From contig NZ_JXJU01000007.1 of assembly GCF_002441655.1 (NCBI RefSeq), forward strand, positions 1 to 64,000: a stretch of 64,000 nt of DNA, written 5' to 3'. A model generated the notes under the pieces. The model saw nothing but the letters and a program-made list of their open reading frames with translations, was not told the DNA's origin and did not search any database. The stretch is from Lactococcus fujiensis JCM 16395. Lineage in GTDB: Bacteria > Bacillota > Bacilli > Lactobacillales > Streptococcaceae. Shown here in pieces: positions 25,872 through 34,145 of this stretch (its first letter is position 1; the number at the start of each line of letters is the position of its first letter). Made by a program: the position numbers and the translations under genes.

Positions 25872-26735
25872 TTGAAAAAATTCAACCTGAGTAAATTAAT
25901 TATTATTGCATTGATTATTGTCATTGCTGCTATATCAGCAATTTTTGTCTCTGCAAAAAATTTCAAGTCAGACCAAAATCCTGCGGCGATGACGCAAACA
26001 ATCAATGATGGCACTGGTTTTGTTGACCAAGTTATTGCAGCACCGATTCATTTTGTTCAAGATAAAGCTAATGTCTTGTCAAATTTAATCAACACATATA
26101 AACAAAATGAGAATCTCAAAAAACAATTGACTGATTTAACTGCGGAAAAAAACAAATTAGCCAGTGCGGAATCTGAAAATAAAGAATTAAAAACGGCTCT
26201 TAAATTACAAGAAACATTGACTGATTACGATAGGGTATCGTCAAATGTCATCACTCGTAATCCGGCATCATGGGACGATACGCTTGTTATTGACAGTGGT
26301 TCAAAAGACGGTTTGCAGATCAATATGCCGGTCATGGCAAATGGCGGTATCATTGGTCGTATAAGCCAAGTCAATAAATCAACAGCTAAAGTATCCCTTT
26401 TGACATCTACGAAGGGAATTGAAAATAAAATCCCAGTTTATTTGGGGTCTAAAACTTCACCTTCATATGGAATTTTATCCAGTTATGATTCAACACAAAA
26501 CGCTTATGTTGTCACCCAAGTAACGACAACTACTAAATTCACCAAAGGAAGCCAAGTCTTTACGAGTGGACTCGGAGGCGGTGTTGGTTCAGTTCGTGAC
26601 TTGCTTGTCGGAACTGTAATTGGGGAAAAGGATTCAAATGATGGACTTGATCGTCAGATTTACATCAAGCCTGCAAGCAATCTTTACGATATTCGTTTTG
26701 TCTTTGTGGTTAAGCAATTGATTGGAGGAAATTGA
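25872..26735 (+). CDS. mreC: Cell-shape / peripheral peptidoglycan synthesis protein MreC
   Basis: The roughly 287-residue protein has one N-terminal transmembrane helix (IIIALIIVIAAISAIFV), a periplasm-side coiled coil (about 75-115) and the beta-rich MreC domain. The start is probably the TTG at 25872, with AGAGGGA 9 nt upstream; an earlier in-frame TTG exists at 25845. It overlaps mreD (TGATG). In ovococci MreC and MreD steer peripheral wall synthesis, and the following usp45 gene keeps the same order as streptococcal mreCD-pcsB. Confidence 0.92.
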   Translation: MKKFNLSKLIIIALIIVIAAISAIFVSAKNFKSDQNPAAMTQTINDGTGFVDQVIAAPIHFVQDKANVLSNLINTYKQNENLKKQLTDLTAEKNKLASAESENKELKTALKLQETLTDYDRVSSNVITRNPASWDDTLVIDSGSKDGLQINMPVMANGGIIGRISQVNKSTAKVSLLTSTKGIENKIPVYLGSKTSPSYGILSSYDSTQNAYVVTQVTTTTKFTKGSQVFTSGLGGGVGSVRDLLVGTVIGEKDSNDGLDRQIYIKPASNLYDIRFVFVVKQLIGGN

Positions 26736-27268
26736 TGAGTCGTTTTACTTTTCAGTTTTTTACTCCGATCCTCCTCTTCTTCATGATGCTTTTGGATGGT
26801 CAAGTCACAATTATTACTCAAAATTTGAGTGGTGGAACATTAACGCCAGCATGTCACTTATTCCTGATTTTTTTAGTCTACTCAGTAACACAACATCGAC
26901 ACAGCTATATGGTCATTGTAGCGTTATTTCTGGGGCTAATTTATGACAGTTATTTCTTGGGAATTTTTGGGGTGGCAACCTTATTGTTCCCATTAATTGC
27001 ACTTTTCGTATATAATATACAGAGCACCGTTTTTACTAATCGTTGGACAAGGCTCTTTACAATAATCATTATCGTGACAATTTTTGAAGTGTCATCGGCC
27101 GTCATAATGGCTGCTTTTGGCTTTTCAGACCTTAACTTTTTTAATTTTATTGTCTACCAATTGGCGCCTACATTGTTGCTAAATGTTTTTTTAGCAGTCG
27201 CCTTGCAGTTCCCGTTGGAGTATTTTTACAAATTAAGAAAAAGTCATCCTCGTTATAATTTAAAATGA
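26735..27268 (+). CDS. mreD: Rod shape-determining protein MreD
   Basis: The roughly 177-residue integral membrane protein has five or six predicted helices, the usual MreD composition. The ATG at 26735 overlaps the mreC stop codon, and GGAGGAAAT in the end of mreC is its ribosome binding site. It partners MreC in wall synthesis. Confidence 0.9.
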   Translation: MSRFTFQFFTPILLFFMMLLDGQVTIITQNLSGGTLTPACHLFLIFLVYSVTQHRHSYMVIVALFLGLIYDSYFLGIFGVATLLFPLIALFVYNIQSTVFTNRWTRLFTIIIIVTIFEVSSAVIMAAFGFSDLNFFNFIVYQLAPTLLLNVFLAVALQFPLEYFYKLRKSHPRYNLK

Positions 27269-27271
27269 TAC

Positions 27272-27315
27272 TGTAACCAACTTGTAACATAACGGCCAAA
27301 TTAGAATGTTATACT
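27272..27315 (+). promoter_or_regulatory. WalR/VicR box and promoter of usp45
   Basis: TGTAAC-N5-TGTAAC (27272-27288) is a perfect direct repeat of the WalR/VicR type (TGTWAH-N5-TGTWAH). TATACT (27310-27315) follows with no good -35, so the box is placed where an activator would act. Streptococcal pcsB is known to be activated by VicR. Confidence 0.78.
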
Positions 27316-27363
27316 TGTATCAATCACCGAACCTAACAGGGAGGATAATTAAAAAATTTATCT

Positions 27364-28704
27364 ATGAAAAAAAGGATTATTTCAACTTTACTACTGTCAA
27401 CAGTACTTTTATCAACTGCGGCTTCACTAACTACTGTTAGTGCTGACACGACTGATTCTAAAATCGCTCAACAAGACAAAACGATTTCGAGTGCACAAAG
27501 CGCCAAAGCTGATGCACAATCTAAAATGTCGAGCCTTCAATCATCAGTTGACAGCTTAAAGTCAAAACAAGCTAAAGCACAGGCTCAACTTGACGAGACT
27601 GTCAAACAAGCTGAACAACTAAGCAAACAAATCGCTTCTTTGCGTGAAAGCATTAAAGAACGCTCTGTAGCAATTGAAGCCCAAGCACGTAGTGCACAAG
27701 TTAATAGCTCAGCTACTAACAGCATTACAACAGTTTTGGATTCTAAATCTTTAACAGATGCCATTCAAAAAGTTGTAGCAATGGCTACAGTTTCTGGTGC
27801 TAGTCAACAAATGTTGCAACAACAACAAGATGAAGAAAAATCTCTTCAATCTAAATTAGTTGAAATGCAAAAAAATGTTGGGATGTATGATAAACTGAAC
27901 AATGATTTGGCCGCACAAGCTAAAGAATTGTCAGACCAACAAGCTCAACTTAAAGTTGCTACTATAAATTATCAGTTGACAATTACAACTGCTGAAGGCA
28001 AGAAGTCAGCTTTACTCGCTGAGAAAGCGACCGCCGAAGCTGCTGCTAAGAAAGCTGCTGAAGCACAAGCTGCTTACCAAGCACAACAAAAAACTGCTCA
28101 AGCACAATCTACAACAGTTAATTCAAATAGTTCATCAAGCAATTCAGGCTCATCAAGTAACAGTAATTCGGGTTCATCATCATCATCAAATAGTGGAAAT
28201 TCAAATTCTGGATCTTCTTCTAATAATGGTGGCTCAAGTTCATCAAACAATGGTGGAAGTTCTAGCTCAAATAACGGTGGAAGTACCGGCTCTACTGGTG
28301 GTGGAAGCACTAATACAGGAAATGGATACGTAAGCTTCATGGGTGGAACTGCTAGTTCTAATAACTATGCTTATCAAAATTGTACTTGGTACGTTTGGAA
28401 TTATTTCCGTGACGTTTACAAAACTTATCTCCCATCATCTTTGGGAAATGGTGCTGACTGGGCATATAGCTTACCTGGAACAAGTAAACACGCAGGGGCA
28501 ATCGTATCATTCCCTGGTGGAACTTACATCCAATTTGTAGGCGGTGGTGGTTTCACCACAGCTTCACCTTATGGTCACGTTGCTGTTGTAACTGCTGTTT
28601 ATTCAGATGGTTCATACCAAATCTATAGCGGTTCTACAGCTGGTGTTGATTCTTATCACGTTAGCGCAAGTACACCTGCAACATTTGTTTCTGGTGGAAA
28701 ATAA
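27364..28704 (+). CDS. usp45: Secreted CHAP-domain peptidoglycan hydrolase Usp45/PcsB-like
   Basis: The 446-residue secreted protein has a signal peptide (MKKRIISTLLLSTVLLST, cleavage near VSA-D at about 27), a long coiled coil (about 30-235), a low-complexity Ser/Asn/Gly linker (about 250-320) and a C-terminal CHAP amidase/endopeptidase domain with Cys in QNCTWYVW and His in YGHVAVV. It matches lactococcal Usp45 and streptococcal PcsB in layout, which act with FtsEX in cell separation. The AGGGAGGA site is unusually far (about 17 nt) from the ATG, but no other in-frame start exists. Confidence 0.93.
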   Translation: MKKRIISTLLLSTVLLSTAASLTTVSADTTDSKIAQQDKTISSAQSAKADAQSKMSSLQSSVDSLKSKQAKAQAQLDETVKQAEQLSKQIASLRESIKERSVAIEAQARSAQVNSSATNSITTVLDSKSLTDAIQKVVAMATVSGASQQMLQQQQDEEKSLQSKLVEMQKNVGMYDKLNNDLAAQAKELSDQQAQLKVATINYQLTITTAEGKKSALLAEKATAEAAAKKAAEAQAAYQAQQKTAQAQSTTVNSNSSSSNSGSSSNSNSGSSSSSNSGNSNSGSSSNNGGSSSSNNGGSSSSNNGGSTGSTGGGSTNTGNGYVSFMGGTASSNNYAYQNCTWYVWNYFRDVYKTYLPSSLGNGADWAYSLPGTSKHAGAIVSFPGGTYIQFVGGGGFTTASPYGHVAVVTAVYSDGSYQIYSGSTAGVDSYHVSASTPATFVSGGK

Positions 28705-28724
28705 CATTTAGTCAATAAATCAAT

Positions 28725-28760
28725 AAAGTCTCCCTTCTAATGAGGGAGGCTTTAATTTTA
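28725..28760 (+). terminator. Terminator of usp45
   Basis: AAAGTCTCCCT-tctaatg-AGGGAGGCTTT (one G-T pair) followed by TAATTTTA. Confidence 0.8.
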
Positions 28761-28773
28761 GACTGCTTTTTGC

Positions 28774-28779
28774 TATAAT
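28774..28779 (+). promoter_or_regulatory. -10 box of the Fem/MurM gene
   Basis: TATAAT ends 7 nt before the ATG at 28787. GGAG sits in between and would be mostly upstream of the predicted transcription start, so initiation is probably leaderless. Confidence 0.5.
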
Positions 28780-28786
28780 TGGAGAC

Positions 28787-29965
28787 ATGTATACGACAAA
28801 AATTGGCTTAGAGCCGGCGCTTCATGATGGTTATATTGTATCAAATCCATTGAGCCACCTGTTACAATCGGCAAAATGGCATAACATTAAAGATAATTGG
28901 AATTCAGAAATCATCGGTTTTTTTGACGACGGTCAGTTAGTAGCAAGTGTATCAATTTTGATTCGACCTTTACCACTTGGCTTTACTATGCTTTATATTC
29001 CTCGCGGGATAGTTATTGATTATAGTAATGATGGACTTTTGAAGTATGTTTTTTCTGAATTGAAGAAATATGGAAAAAAACAAAGAGCCGTTTTCATTAA
29101 ATTTGATCCAGCTCTTGAAAATAATGAAGAGAGCCATCAAATTATTCAAAAACTTAACCGTTTCGGCAGCAAATGGATGGGCTTGACTACTGAGATGCAT
29201 GACACTATTCAGCCTCGTTTTAACGCAGTGGTTTACAAAGAAGATTTTATAGAGGATGAATTTAATAAAAAAACTCGTCAGGCATTAAGAAAGGCACGCA
29301 ATTCACATACGATTGTTAAATTTGGTCGAGATGAATTGCTTGATGATTTTGCAAAAATCATTCAAAAAACGGAAGATCGTAAAGGAATAAGTTTACGTAA
29401 TCGTGAATATTTTGAAAAATTGGTTGATACTTACCAGGATGATGCAAATATAACGATTGTCTATTTGGACTTGAAAGCATTGTTAGATGATGCTCAAAAG
29501 GCAACGGAAAAAGCACAAACAGCTTGGGATACGAAAGAAACAACGAATGAGAAGAAAATTAAGCAGCTTGAAAATGCATTGAGCAAAGCACAAAAAGACC
29601 TTTCCGACCTTTCTGAATTAGTAAGTAAAAATGGGAACTTGATTCCAGTATCATCAGCATTGACAGTCAATTTTGGTACTCATACAGAACATTTGTATGC
29701 TGGGACTGACACTGCTTACCAGAAATATTACACCGCTTATTTAGCTTGGTTTGAATCTATTCAATATATGTTTGATCGCGGTGCAGAAACAGTGAATATG
29801 GGTGGACTTGAAAACTCTCTTCTTGAAACAGATGGTCTATTGAAATTTAAAAAGAATTTCAATCCAAAAATTGAGGAGTATGTGGGTGAATTTGACATTC
29901 CAGTCAACTCATTCCTGTATCCGATTATCAATAAATTATATATGATGCGTAAAACGAGAGTTTGA
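28787..29965 (+). CDS. FemX/MurM-like lipid II interpeptide-bridge aminoacyltransferase
   Basis: The 392-residue protein has the FemAB fold: two GNAT-like halves (YIPRGIVIDY in the first, MGGLENSL near the end) and an inserted antiparallel coiled coil (about 230-290, LKALLDDAQKA to LSDLSELVSK). Such enzymes use aminoacyl-tRNA to add residues to the lysine of lipid II. The amino acid cannot be told. It is followed 18 nt later by an ATP-grasp ligase gene and lies behind usp45, within a cell-wall gene block. Confidence 0.85.
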   Translation: MYTTKIGLEPALHDGYIVSNPLSHLLQSAKWHNIKDNWNSEIIGFFDDGQLVASVSILIRPLPLGFTMLYIPRGIVIDYSNDGLLKYVFSELKKYGKKQRAVFIKFDPALENNEESHQIIQKLNRFGSKWMGLTTEMHDTIQPRFNAVVYKEDFIEDEFNKKTRQALRKARNSHTIVKFGRDELLDDFAKIIQKTEDRKGISLRNREYFEKLVDTYQDDANITIVYLDLKALLDDAQKATEKAQTAWDTKETTNEKKIKQLENALSKAQKDLSDLSELVSKNGNLIPVSSALTVNFGTHTEHLYAGTDTAYQKYYTAYLAWFESIQYMFDRGAETVNMGGLENSLLETDGLLKFKKNFNPKIEEYVGEFDIPVNSFLYPIINKLYMMRKTRV

Positions 29966-29983
29966 TCTTGAAAGAGGAAAGAA

Positions 29984-31255
29984 ATGAATGACAAATTTCA
30001 AGCCGTAGTAGTAGGCTCTGACATCAGTGCTTACGCTTTTGCGCGCGAATTAAATGATGAATATGGTATTAAACCAATCATGTTTAGTCGATTTTCAGCG
30101 ACTGTTTTGATTGATTCACAAATTATCACTCCCTACCAAGCAGACACTTCGACGGACGAAAAAACAATTGACGAATTACTTGTTTTGGGAAAAAAATTAA
30201 AGGCAGAGAATCCTAATCGTAAACTATTTTTACTCGCAAATTCGGATAATTTGATTGTATTGCTTGCTGAAAATAGAGCTAAATTAGAAGAATTTTATCT
30301 TGTCCCTGTTCCGGAAGTCGATGCTATTGCTAAAGTGGCGGACAAGGAATCTTTTGATGAGTTAGCGACTTCAGTTGGAATGAAGGTTCCTGGTAGTTTT
30401 TATGTTAATTTTTCAGAATTAGCTAAATCTGATTTGGATGCACAAGTTCCTTCAAACGATTTTGTTTACCCTTTGATTGCAAAACCTGCAAACAGTTCAG
30501 CTTATGATTTGTTACGACTCAATCATGGATTTAAAAAAGTTTATGTTCTTGAAAATCAAAATCAATTGCTGAAGTTGTGGCATGACTTACACGATGCAGG
30601 GTTTGAAGATAAGTTTATCGTTCAAAAATTTGTTCAGGGTGCTGAAACGAGTCTGTTTTCAATTACGACCTACGTTGACTCTAAAGGTGATGTGACCTTA
30701 TTGAGTTCTGCCCATGTCTTGTTACAAGAACATCAACCAGCTACACTTGGTATTCCTTGCTCAATGGTGACAACCTCTTATCCATTTTTATTTGAACAGG
30801 TCCAACGCTTTTTCGCTGAATTAAAAAATCAAGGATATAAATATTTTGGTTTTGCTAATTTTGATGTCAAATGTGATTCAGAAACGGGCGAATTTTACTT
30901 CTTTGAAGTCAATCCGCGAATTGGACGCAACCATTACTATGTTGCTGGAGCGGGTGCTAATCCGATGAAATATTTGGTCTCAGATCTTATTGAACGCCAG
31001 CCACTACAACGTATGATTACGTCAGATAAAGTGCTCTACACAATTATTCCTAAGTTTCTCCTTTTACGTTACATTGATGACCCAAAACTTCGTCAAGAAA
31101 TTAAAAATCTTTACAAATTAGGAAAAGTTATCAATCCGACGTTAAATAAAAATGATAAGAGTCTTAAACGGACAATTTATCAGTATTTATCAATGTTAAA
31201 ACAAGTTAAAAAATTCAATACTTATTATCCAAAATTAACGAAATCAGGCTTCTAA
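29984..31255 (+). CDS. ATP-grasp ligase, possibly D-aspartate ligase (AslA-like)
   Basis: The 423-residue protein has an N-terminal pre-ATP-grasp fold (AVVVGSDISAYAFARELN) and an ATP-grasp domain with FVQGAETSLFS and the metal-binding FFEVNPRIGRN segment. Length and layout fit D-aspartate ligases such as enterococcal Asl(fm) and lactococcal AslA, which attach D-Asp to the lysine side chain of UDP-MurNAc-pentapeptide. Its position after a Fem-type gene and before sortase supports a wall role. Other carboxylate-amine ligases remain possible. AAAGAGG precedes the ATG. Confidence 0.65.
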   Translation: MNDKFQAVVVGSDISAYAFARELNDEYGIKPIMFSRFSATVLIDSQIITPYQADTSTDEKTIDELLVLGKKLKAENPNRKLFLLANSDNLIVLLAENRAKLEEFYLVPVPEVDAIAKVADKESFDELATSVGMKVPGSFYVNFSELAKSDLDAQVPSNDFVYPLIAKPANSSAYDLLRLNHGFKKVYVLENQNQLLKLWHDLHDAGFEDKFIVQKFVQGAETSLFSITTYVDSKGDVTLLSSAHVLLQEHQPATLGIPCSMVTTSYPFLFEQVQRFFAELKNQGYKYFGFANFDVKCDSETGEFYFFEVNPRIGRNHYYVAGAGANPMKYLVSDLIERQPLQRMITSDKVLYTIIPKFLLLRYIDDPKLRQEIKNLYKLGKVINPTLNKNDKSLKRTIYQYLSMLKQVKKFNTYYPKLTKSGF

Positions 31256-31340
31256 TTTGTCAGTGCGCTAATTTTTGATGGGTTACATTTTGTACTTTAA
31301 GAAACTTTTGATATACTGATAAAAAAGAAAAGAGACGAAA

Positions 31341-32084
31341 ATGAACAAAGCGAAAAAAAAGCGCCGGTGGCCGATTAATCTTGTTATTGCCTTGTTATTC
31401 TTGTCAGGGCTGGCCCTTATTTTCAATGCGCCAATTAGAGATTTCATTATTAATCAAAACTCCAATCGCTATCATATTTCAAATGTAACGCGTCAACAGA
31501 TCGAAAAAAATACTGAAAAAAAAGTTACTTTTGATATGAACAGTGTTGAACCATTGAGTATCCAAGCGGTTCTTGCTGCTCAAATGGATAATCAACCCTT
31601 GCCTGTTATCGGTGGCATAGCGATTCCCGAATTGAGTGTCAATCTCCCTATTTTCCGTGGGGTCAATAATATTTCTTTGATGTACGGAGCAGGGACAATG
31701 AAAGCTGACCAAGTCATGGGTGCTGGCAACTATGCTCTTGCAAGCCATACTTCGAGTGGTTTTGCAGGCATTAATCAGGGAAACCTCTTTACTCCACTGC
31801 AACATGCTAAGAATGGAATGATGATTTACATTACCGATAAAGCGAACATTTATGAGTATAAAATTACAAGTGTTCGCGTTATGAATCGTAGCCACATTGA
31901 GGTTATTGACGATGTCGCAAACCGAAATATGATTACTCTGGTAACATGTGAGACGCGCGGGTCAGATGATCGGATTATTGTTCAAGGGGACTTGACGAAA
32001 AAAATTGCCTTTAATGGAGCTCCAAATGATATTTTAAAATCATTCGAACTTTCATATAACGTCTTTTATAAGCCAAAAAGTTAA
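31341..32084 (+). CDS. srtA: Sortase A (class A)
   Basis: The 247-residue membrane-anchored transpeptidase joins LPxTG proteins to the cell wall. It has an N-terminal transmembrane helix (about 10-28), catalytic His in ALASHTS (about 134), the active-site Cys in TLVTCETRG (about 198) and Arg in SDDRIIVQG. GAGACGAAA precedes the ATG. No LPxTG substrate gene is present here. Transcription ends at a hairpin that is also a CIRCE element. Confidence 0.93.
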   Translation: MNKAKKKRRWPINLVIALLFLSGLALIFNAPIRDFIINQNSNRYHISNVTRQQIEKNTEKKVTFDMNSVEPLSIQAVLAAQMDNQPLPVIGGIAIPELSVNLPIFRGVNNISLMYGAGTMKADQVMGAGNYALASHTSSGFAGINQGNLFTPLQHAKNGMMIYITDKANIYEYKITSVRVMNRSHIEVIDDVANRNMITLVTCETRGSDDRIIVQGDLTKKIAFNGAPNDILKSFELSYNVFYKPKS

Positions 32085-32088
32085 AAAA

Positions 32089-32115
32089 TTAGCACTCTAA
32101 TAAAAAGAGTGCTAA
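32089..32115 (+). promoter_or_regulatory. CIRCE element (HrcA operator) upstream of dnaJ, also srtA terminator
   Basis: TTAGCACTC-N9-GAGTGCTAA is a perfect CIRCE. It begins 5 nt after the srtA stop codon and is followed by TTTTTTT, so in RNA it forms a Rho-independent terminator. It lies just upstream of the -35 of the dnaJ promoter. Confidence 0.92.
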
Positions 32116-32120
32116 TTTTT

Positions 32121-32149
32121 TTGCTTAATTTGAGAAAAAATGATAAAAT
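32121..32149 (+). promoter_or_regulatory. dnaJ promoter
   Basis: TTGCTT (32121-32126), 17 bp and an extended -10 TGATAAAAT (TAAAAT at 32144-32149) lie 36 nt before dnaJ. The CIRCE ends 5 bp upstream of the -35. Confidence 0.7.
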
Positions 32150-32184
32150 AGTGCTATTGATAAAATGTTATAAAAGGATTAAAA

Positions 32185-33315
32185 ATGGATAATACAGAAT
32201 ATTATGAACGTCTAGGTGTGGATAAAAATGCTAACCAAGACGAAATTAAAAAAGCTTACCGTAAAATGTCAAAGAAGTATCACCCCGATTTGAATAAAGA
32301 AGCGGATGCTGAACAAAAGTACAAAGACGTACAAGAGGCTTACGAAACACTTTCTGATGACCAAAAACGAGCTGCTTACGACCAATACGGTTCGGCTGGA
32401 GCTAATGCCGGATTCGGTGGTGGAGCAGGCGGAGGCTTCTCGGGCTTTGGTGGCGGCGGAGCAGGTGGCTTTGGCGGTTTCGAAGATATTTTCTCAAGTT
32501 TCTTTGGCGGTGGCGGTGCTCAAGTTAATCCAAATGCGCCTCGCCAAGGGGATGATCTTCAATTTAAGATTAACCTGAAATTTGAAGAAGCAATTTTTGG
32601 AGTTGAGCAAGAAATCAAGTATAACCGTGAAGAACTCTGTCATACCTGTGCTGGAACTGGCGCGAAACCAGGGACACATGCTGAAACATGTCGTAAATGT
32701 AACGGACGCGGTCAAGTGAATGTCATTCGTGATACCCCCCTTGGTCGGATGCAATCTACTCAAACTTGTGATGTTTGTCATGGAACGGGTAAAGAAATCA
32801 AGGATCCATGTAGCACATGTCGCGGAACTGGTCATGAAAAAGTAGCACACACTGTCAAAGTCAAAGTACCTGCTGGTGTTGAATCAGGCCAACAAATGCG
32901 ATTGCAAGGTCAAGGTGATGCTGGTGTCAACGGAGGCCCTTATGGAGACCTCTATGTCCGCTTCGTCGTTTCACCTTCTGACAAATTTGAACGTGATGGC
33001 GCAGAAATTTATTATCAAATGCCTCTTGAATTCGTGCAAGCAGCACTTGGTGATGAAATCGAAGTGCCAACAGTACATGGCAATGTCAAATTGAAGATTC
33101 CTGCAGGAACTCAAACTGGTGCAAACTTCCGACTCAAAGGGAAAGGAGCCCCTAAACTTCGTGGAAATGGAAATGGCGACCAATATGTCGTGATTAACAT
33201 TACAACGCCTAAGAATATGAATGCTGCACAAAAAGAAGCATTGCAAAACTTCGCGAAAGCAAGCGGTATTGATGTATCAAACAATAAAAAAGGTTTCTTT
33301 GATAAATTTAAGTAA
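32185..33315 (+). CDS. dnaJ: Chaperone protein DnaJ
   Basis: The 376-residue co-chaperone has an N-terminal J-domain with HPD (about 33-35), a Gly/Phe-rich region (about 72-115), four CxxCxGxG zinc motifs ([32 protein letters not shown]) and C-terminal substrate-binding domains. It stimulates DnaK ATPase activity. It stands apart from hrcA-grpE-dnaK, with its own CIRCE and promoter, as known in lactococci. A strong terminator follows. Confidence 0.97.
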   Translation: MDNTEYYERLGVDKNANQDEIKKAYRKMSKKYHPDLNKEADAEQKYKDVQEAYETLSDDQKRAAYDQYGSAGANAGFGGGAGGGFSGFGGGGAGGFGGFEDIFSSFFGGGGAQVNPNAPRQGDDLQFKINLKFEEAIFGVEQEIKYNREELCHTCAGTGAKPGTHAETCRKCNGRGQVNVIRDTPLGRMQSTQTCDVCHGTGKEIKDPCSTCRGTGHEKVAHTVKVKVPAGVESGQQMRLQGQGDAGVNGGPYGDLYVRFVVSPSDKFERDGAEIYYQMPLEFVQAALGDEIEVPTVHGNVKLKIPAGTQTGANFRLKGKGAPKLRGNGNGDQYVVINITTPKNMNAAQKEALQNFAKASGIDVSNNKKGFFDKFK

Positions 33316-33317
33316 AA

Positions 33318-33345
33318 AAAATCTGTCATTAATGACAGATTTTTC
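33318..33345 (+). terminator. Terminator of dnaJ
   Basis: A perfect palindrome with AAAATCTGTCA and TGACAGATTTT arms followed by T residues. Confidence 0.87.
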
Positions 33346-33397
33346 TAATCCCTTTCCTAATTGAACAAGAGAATTTTTGATATCTTGATTTTTCTGA

Positions 33398-33403
33398 TAT
33401 AAT
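33398..33403 (+). promoter_or_regulatory. Extended -10 of yqeG
   Basis: TGATATAAT (TATAAT at 33398-33403) ends 7 nt before the ATG at 33411, with no ribosome binding site; a leaderless transcript is likely. Confidence 0.55.
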
Positions 33404-33410
33404 TATAAAC

Positions 33411-33938
33411 ATGAAAATAGATAATTATAAGCCAGATTACATGATTGAGGCGGTTTATCAGTTAGATGCTGAGCGTTTAAAGGACTTGGGTATCAAAGCA
33501 GTCATGGTTGACTTAGATAATACATTGATTGCCTGGAATAATCCTGATGGAACACCAGAACTACTTGCTTGGCTTGAAGAAATGCGTCGAAATGATGTAA
33601 AAGTCATCGTTGTTTCTAATAATAAACGCGAGCGCGTGGCGCGTGCTGTGGAAAAGTTTGGTGTTGATTATATTTGGCGAGCAATGAAACCATTTGCCTT
33701 AGGGATTAATAAAGCCTTAAAACAATTTGGTGAAAAACCAGAAGAGGTTGTCATGGTTGGAGACCAATTAATGACAGATATTCGTGCTGCTCATCGTGCT
33801 GGCGTCAGGAGTATCTTGGTCAAACCTCTTGTAAGCTCTGACGCATGGAACACAAAATTTAATCGGTGGCGGGAGCGTCGGACCTGGAAAAAAATTATAG
33901 CACGCGATGGTGACCCTGTGTGGAAAACAAAACTTTAA
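33411..33938 (+). CDS. yqeG: YqeG family HAD-IIIA phosphatase
   Basis: The 175-residue HAD-superfamily protein has motif I VDLDNTLIAW (about 33-42), motif II VVSNN, the conserved KP lysine (RAMKPF) and motif III MVGDQLMTDIRAA. In Firmicutes yqeG usually sits next to yqeH (a ribosome assembly GTPase), but here it is alone. It is flanked downstream by a terminator and then by the DnaA-box cluster. Confidence 0.9.
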   Translation: MKIDNYKPDYMIEAVYQLDAERLKDLGIKAVMVDLDNTLIAWNNPDGTPELLAWLEEMRRNDVKVIVVSNNKRERVARAVEKFGVDYIWRAMKPFALGINKALKQFGEKPEEVVMVGDQLMTDIRAAHRAGVRSILVKPLVSSDAWNTKFNRWRERRTWKKIIARDGDPVWKTKL

Positions 33939-33960
33939 GATTGGATTTCCAATCTTTTTT
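33937..33960 (+). terminator. Terminator of yqeG
   Basis: AAGATTGG-attt-CCAATCTT followed by TTTT overlaps the yqeG stop codon. Confidence 0.85.
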
Positions 33961-33972
33961 ATTTGAAAAAAC

Positions 33973-34080
33973 TGTGGATAAAGATAATTCACAGTTTTAA
34001 GCTTGATTTTAAGGGATTTTTCCTGAGTTATTAACAGTTATCCACAGAATACGACCCACTTTCCACAATATTGTGGAAAA
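33973..34080. other. Cluster of DnaA boxes
   Basis: Within 108 bp lie TGTGGATAA (33973-33981, perfect box on minus strand), TTATCCACA (34038-34046, perfect) and TGTGGAAAA (34072-34080, one mismatch, minus strand), the last being half of the perfect 20-bp palindrome TTTCCACAATATTGTGGAAA (34060-34079). No dnaA or dnaN gene is nearby, so this is more likely a DnaA-titration or regulatory cluster than oriC. Confidence 0.7.
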
Positions 34081-34107
34081 CTGTGTAAAACTCTGGGGAA
34101 AAGTTAG

Positions 34108-34139
34108 AAAAACTCTTGTCAGAAATGACAAGGAGTTTT
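34108..34139 (-). terminator. Terminator of zwf
   Basis: On the minus strand AAAACTCCTTGTCA-tttc-TGACAAGAGTTTT plus T residues, with one bulge, lies 6 nt after the zwf stop codon. Confidence 0.83.
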
Positions 34140-34145
34140 GAATAT

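Noticed and set aside
27250-27262. TATAAT within the end of mreD as a usp45 promoter
   Set aside because: It lies upstream of the WalR box and lacks a -35; TATACT at 27310-27315 fits the box position better.
28098-28340. Open frame of 80 codons opposite the usp45 linker, rich in Glu, Pro and Leu
   Set aside because: It is the antisense shadow of a low-complexity Ser/Asn/Gly linker.
33973-34080. Possible chromosomal replication origin
   Set aside because: DnaA boxes are present, but there is no adjacent dnaA/dnaN, no clear AT-rich unwinding element, and neighbouring genes are yqeG and zwf. Treated as a DnaA-box cluster instead.
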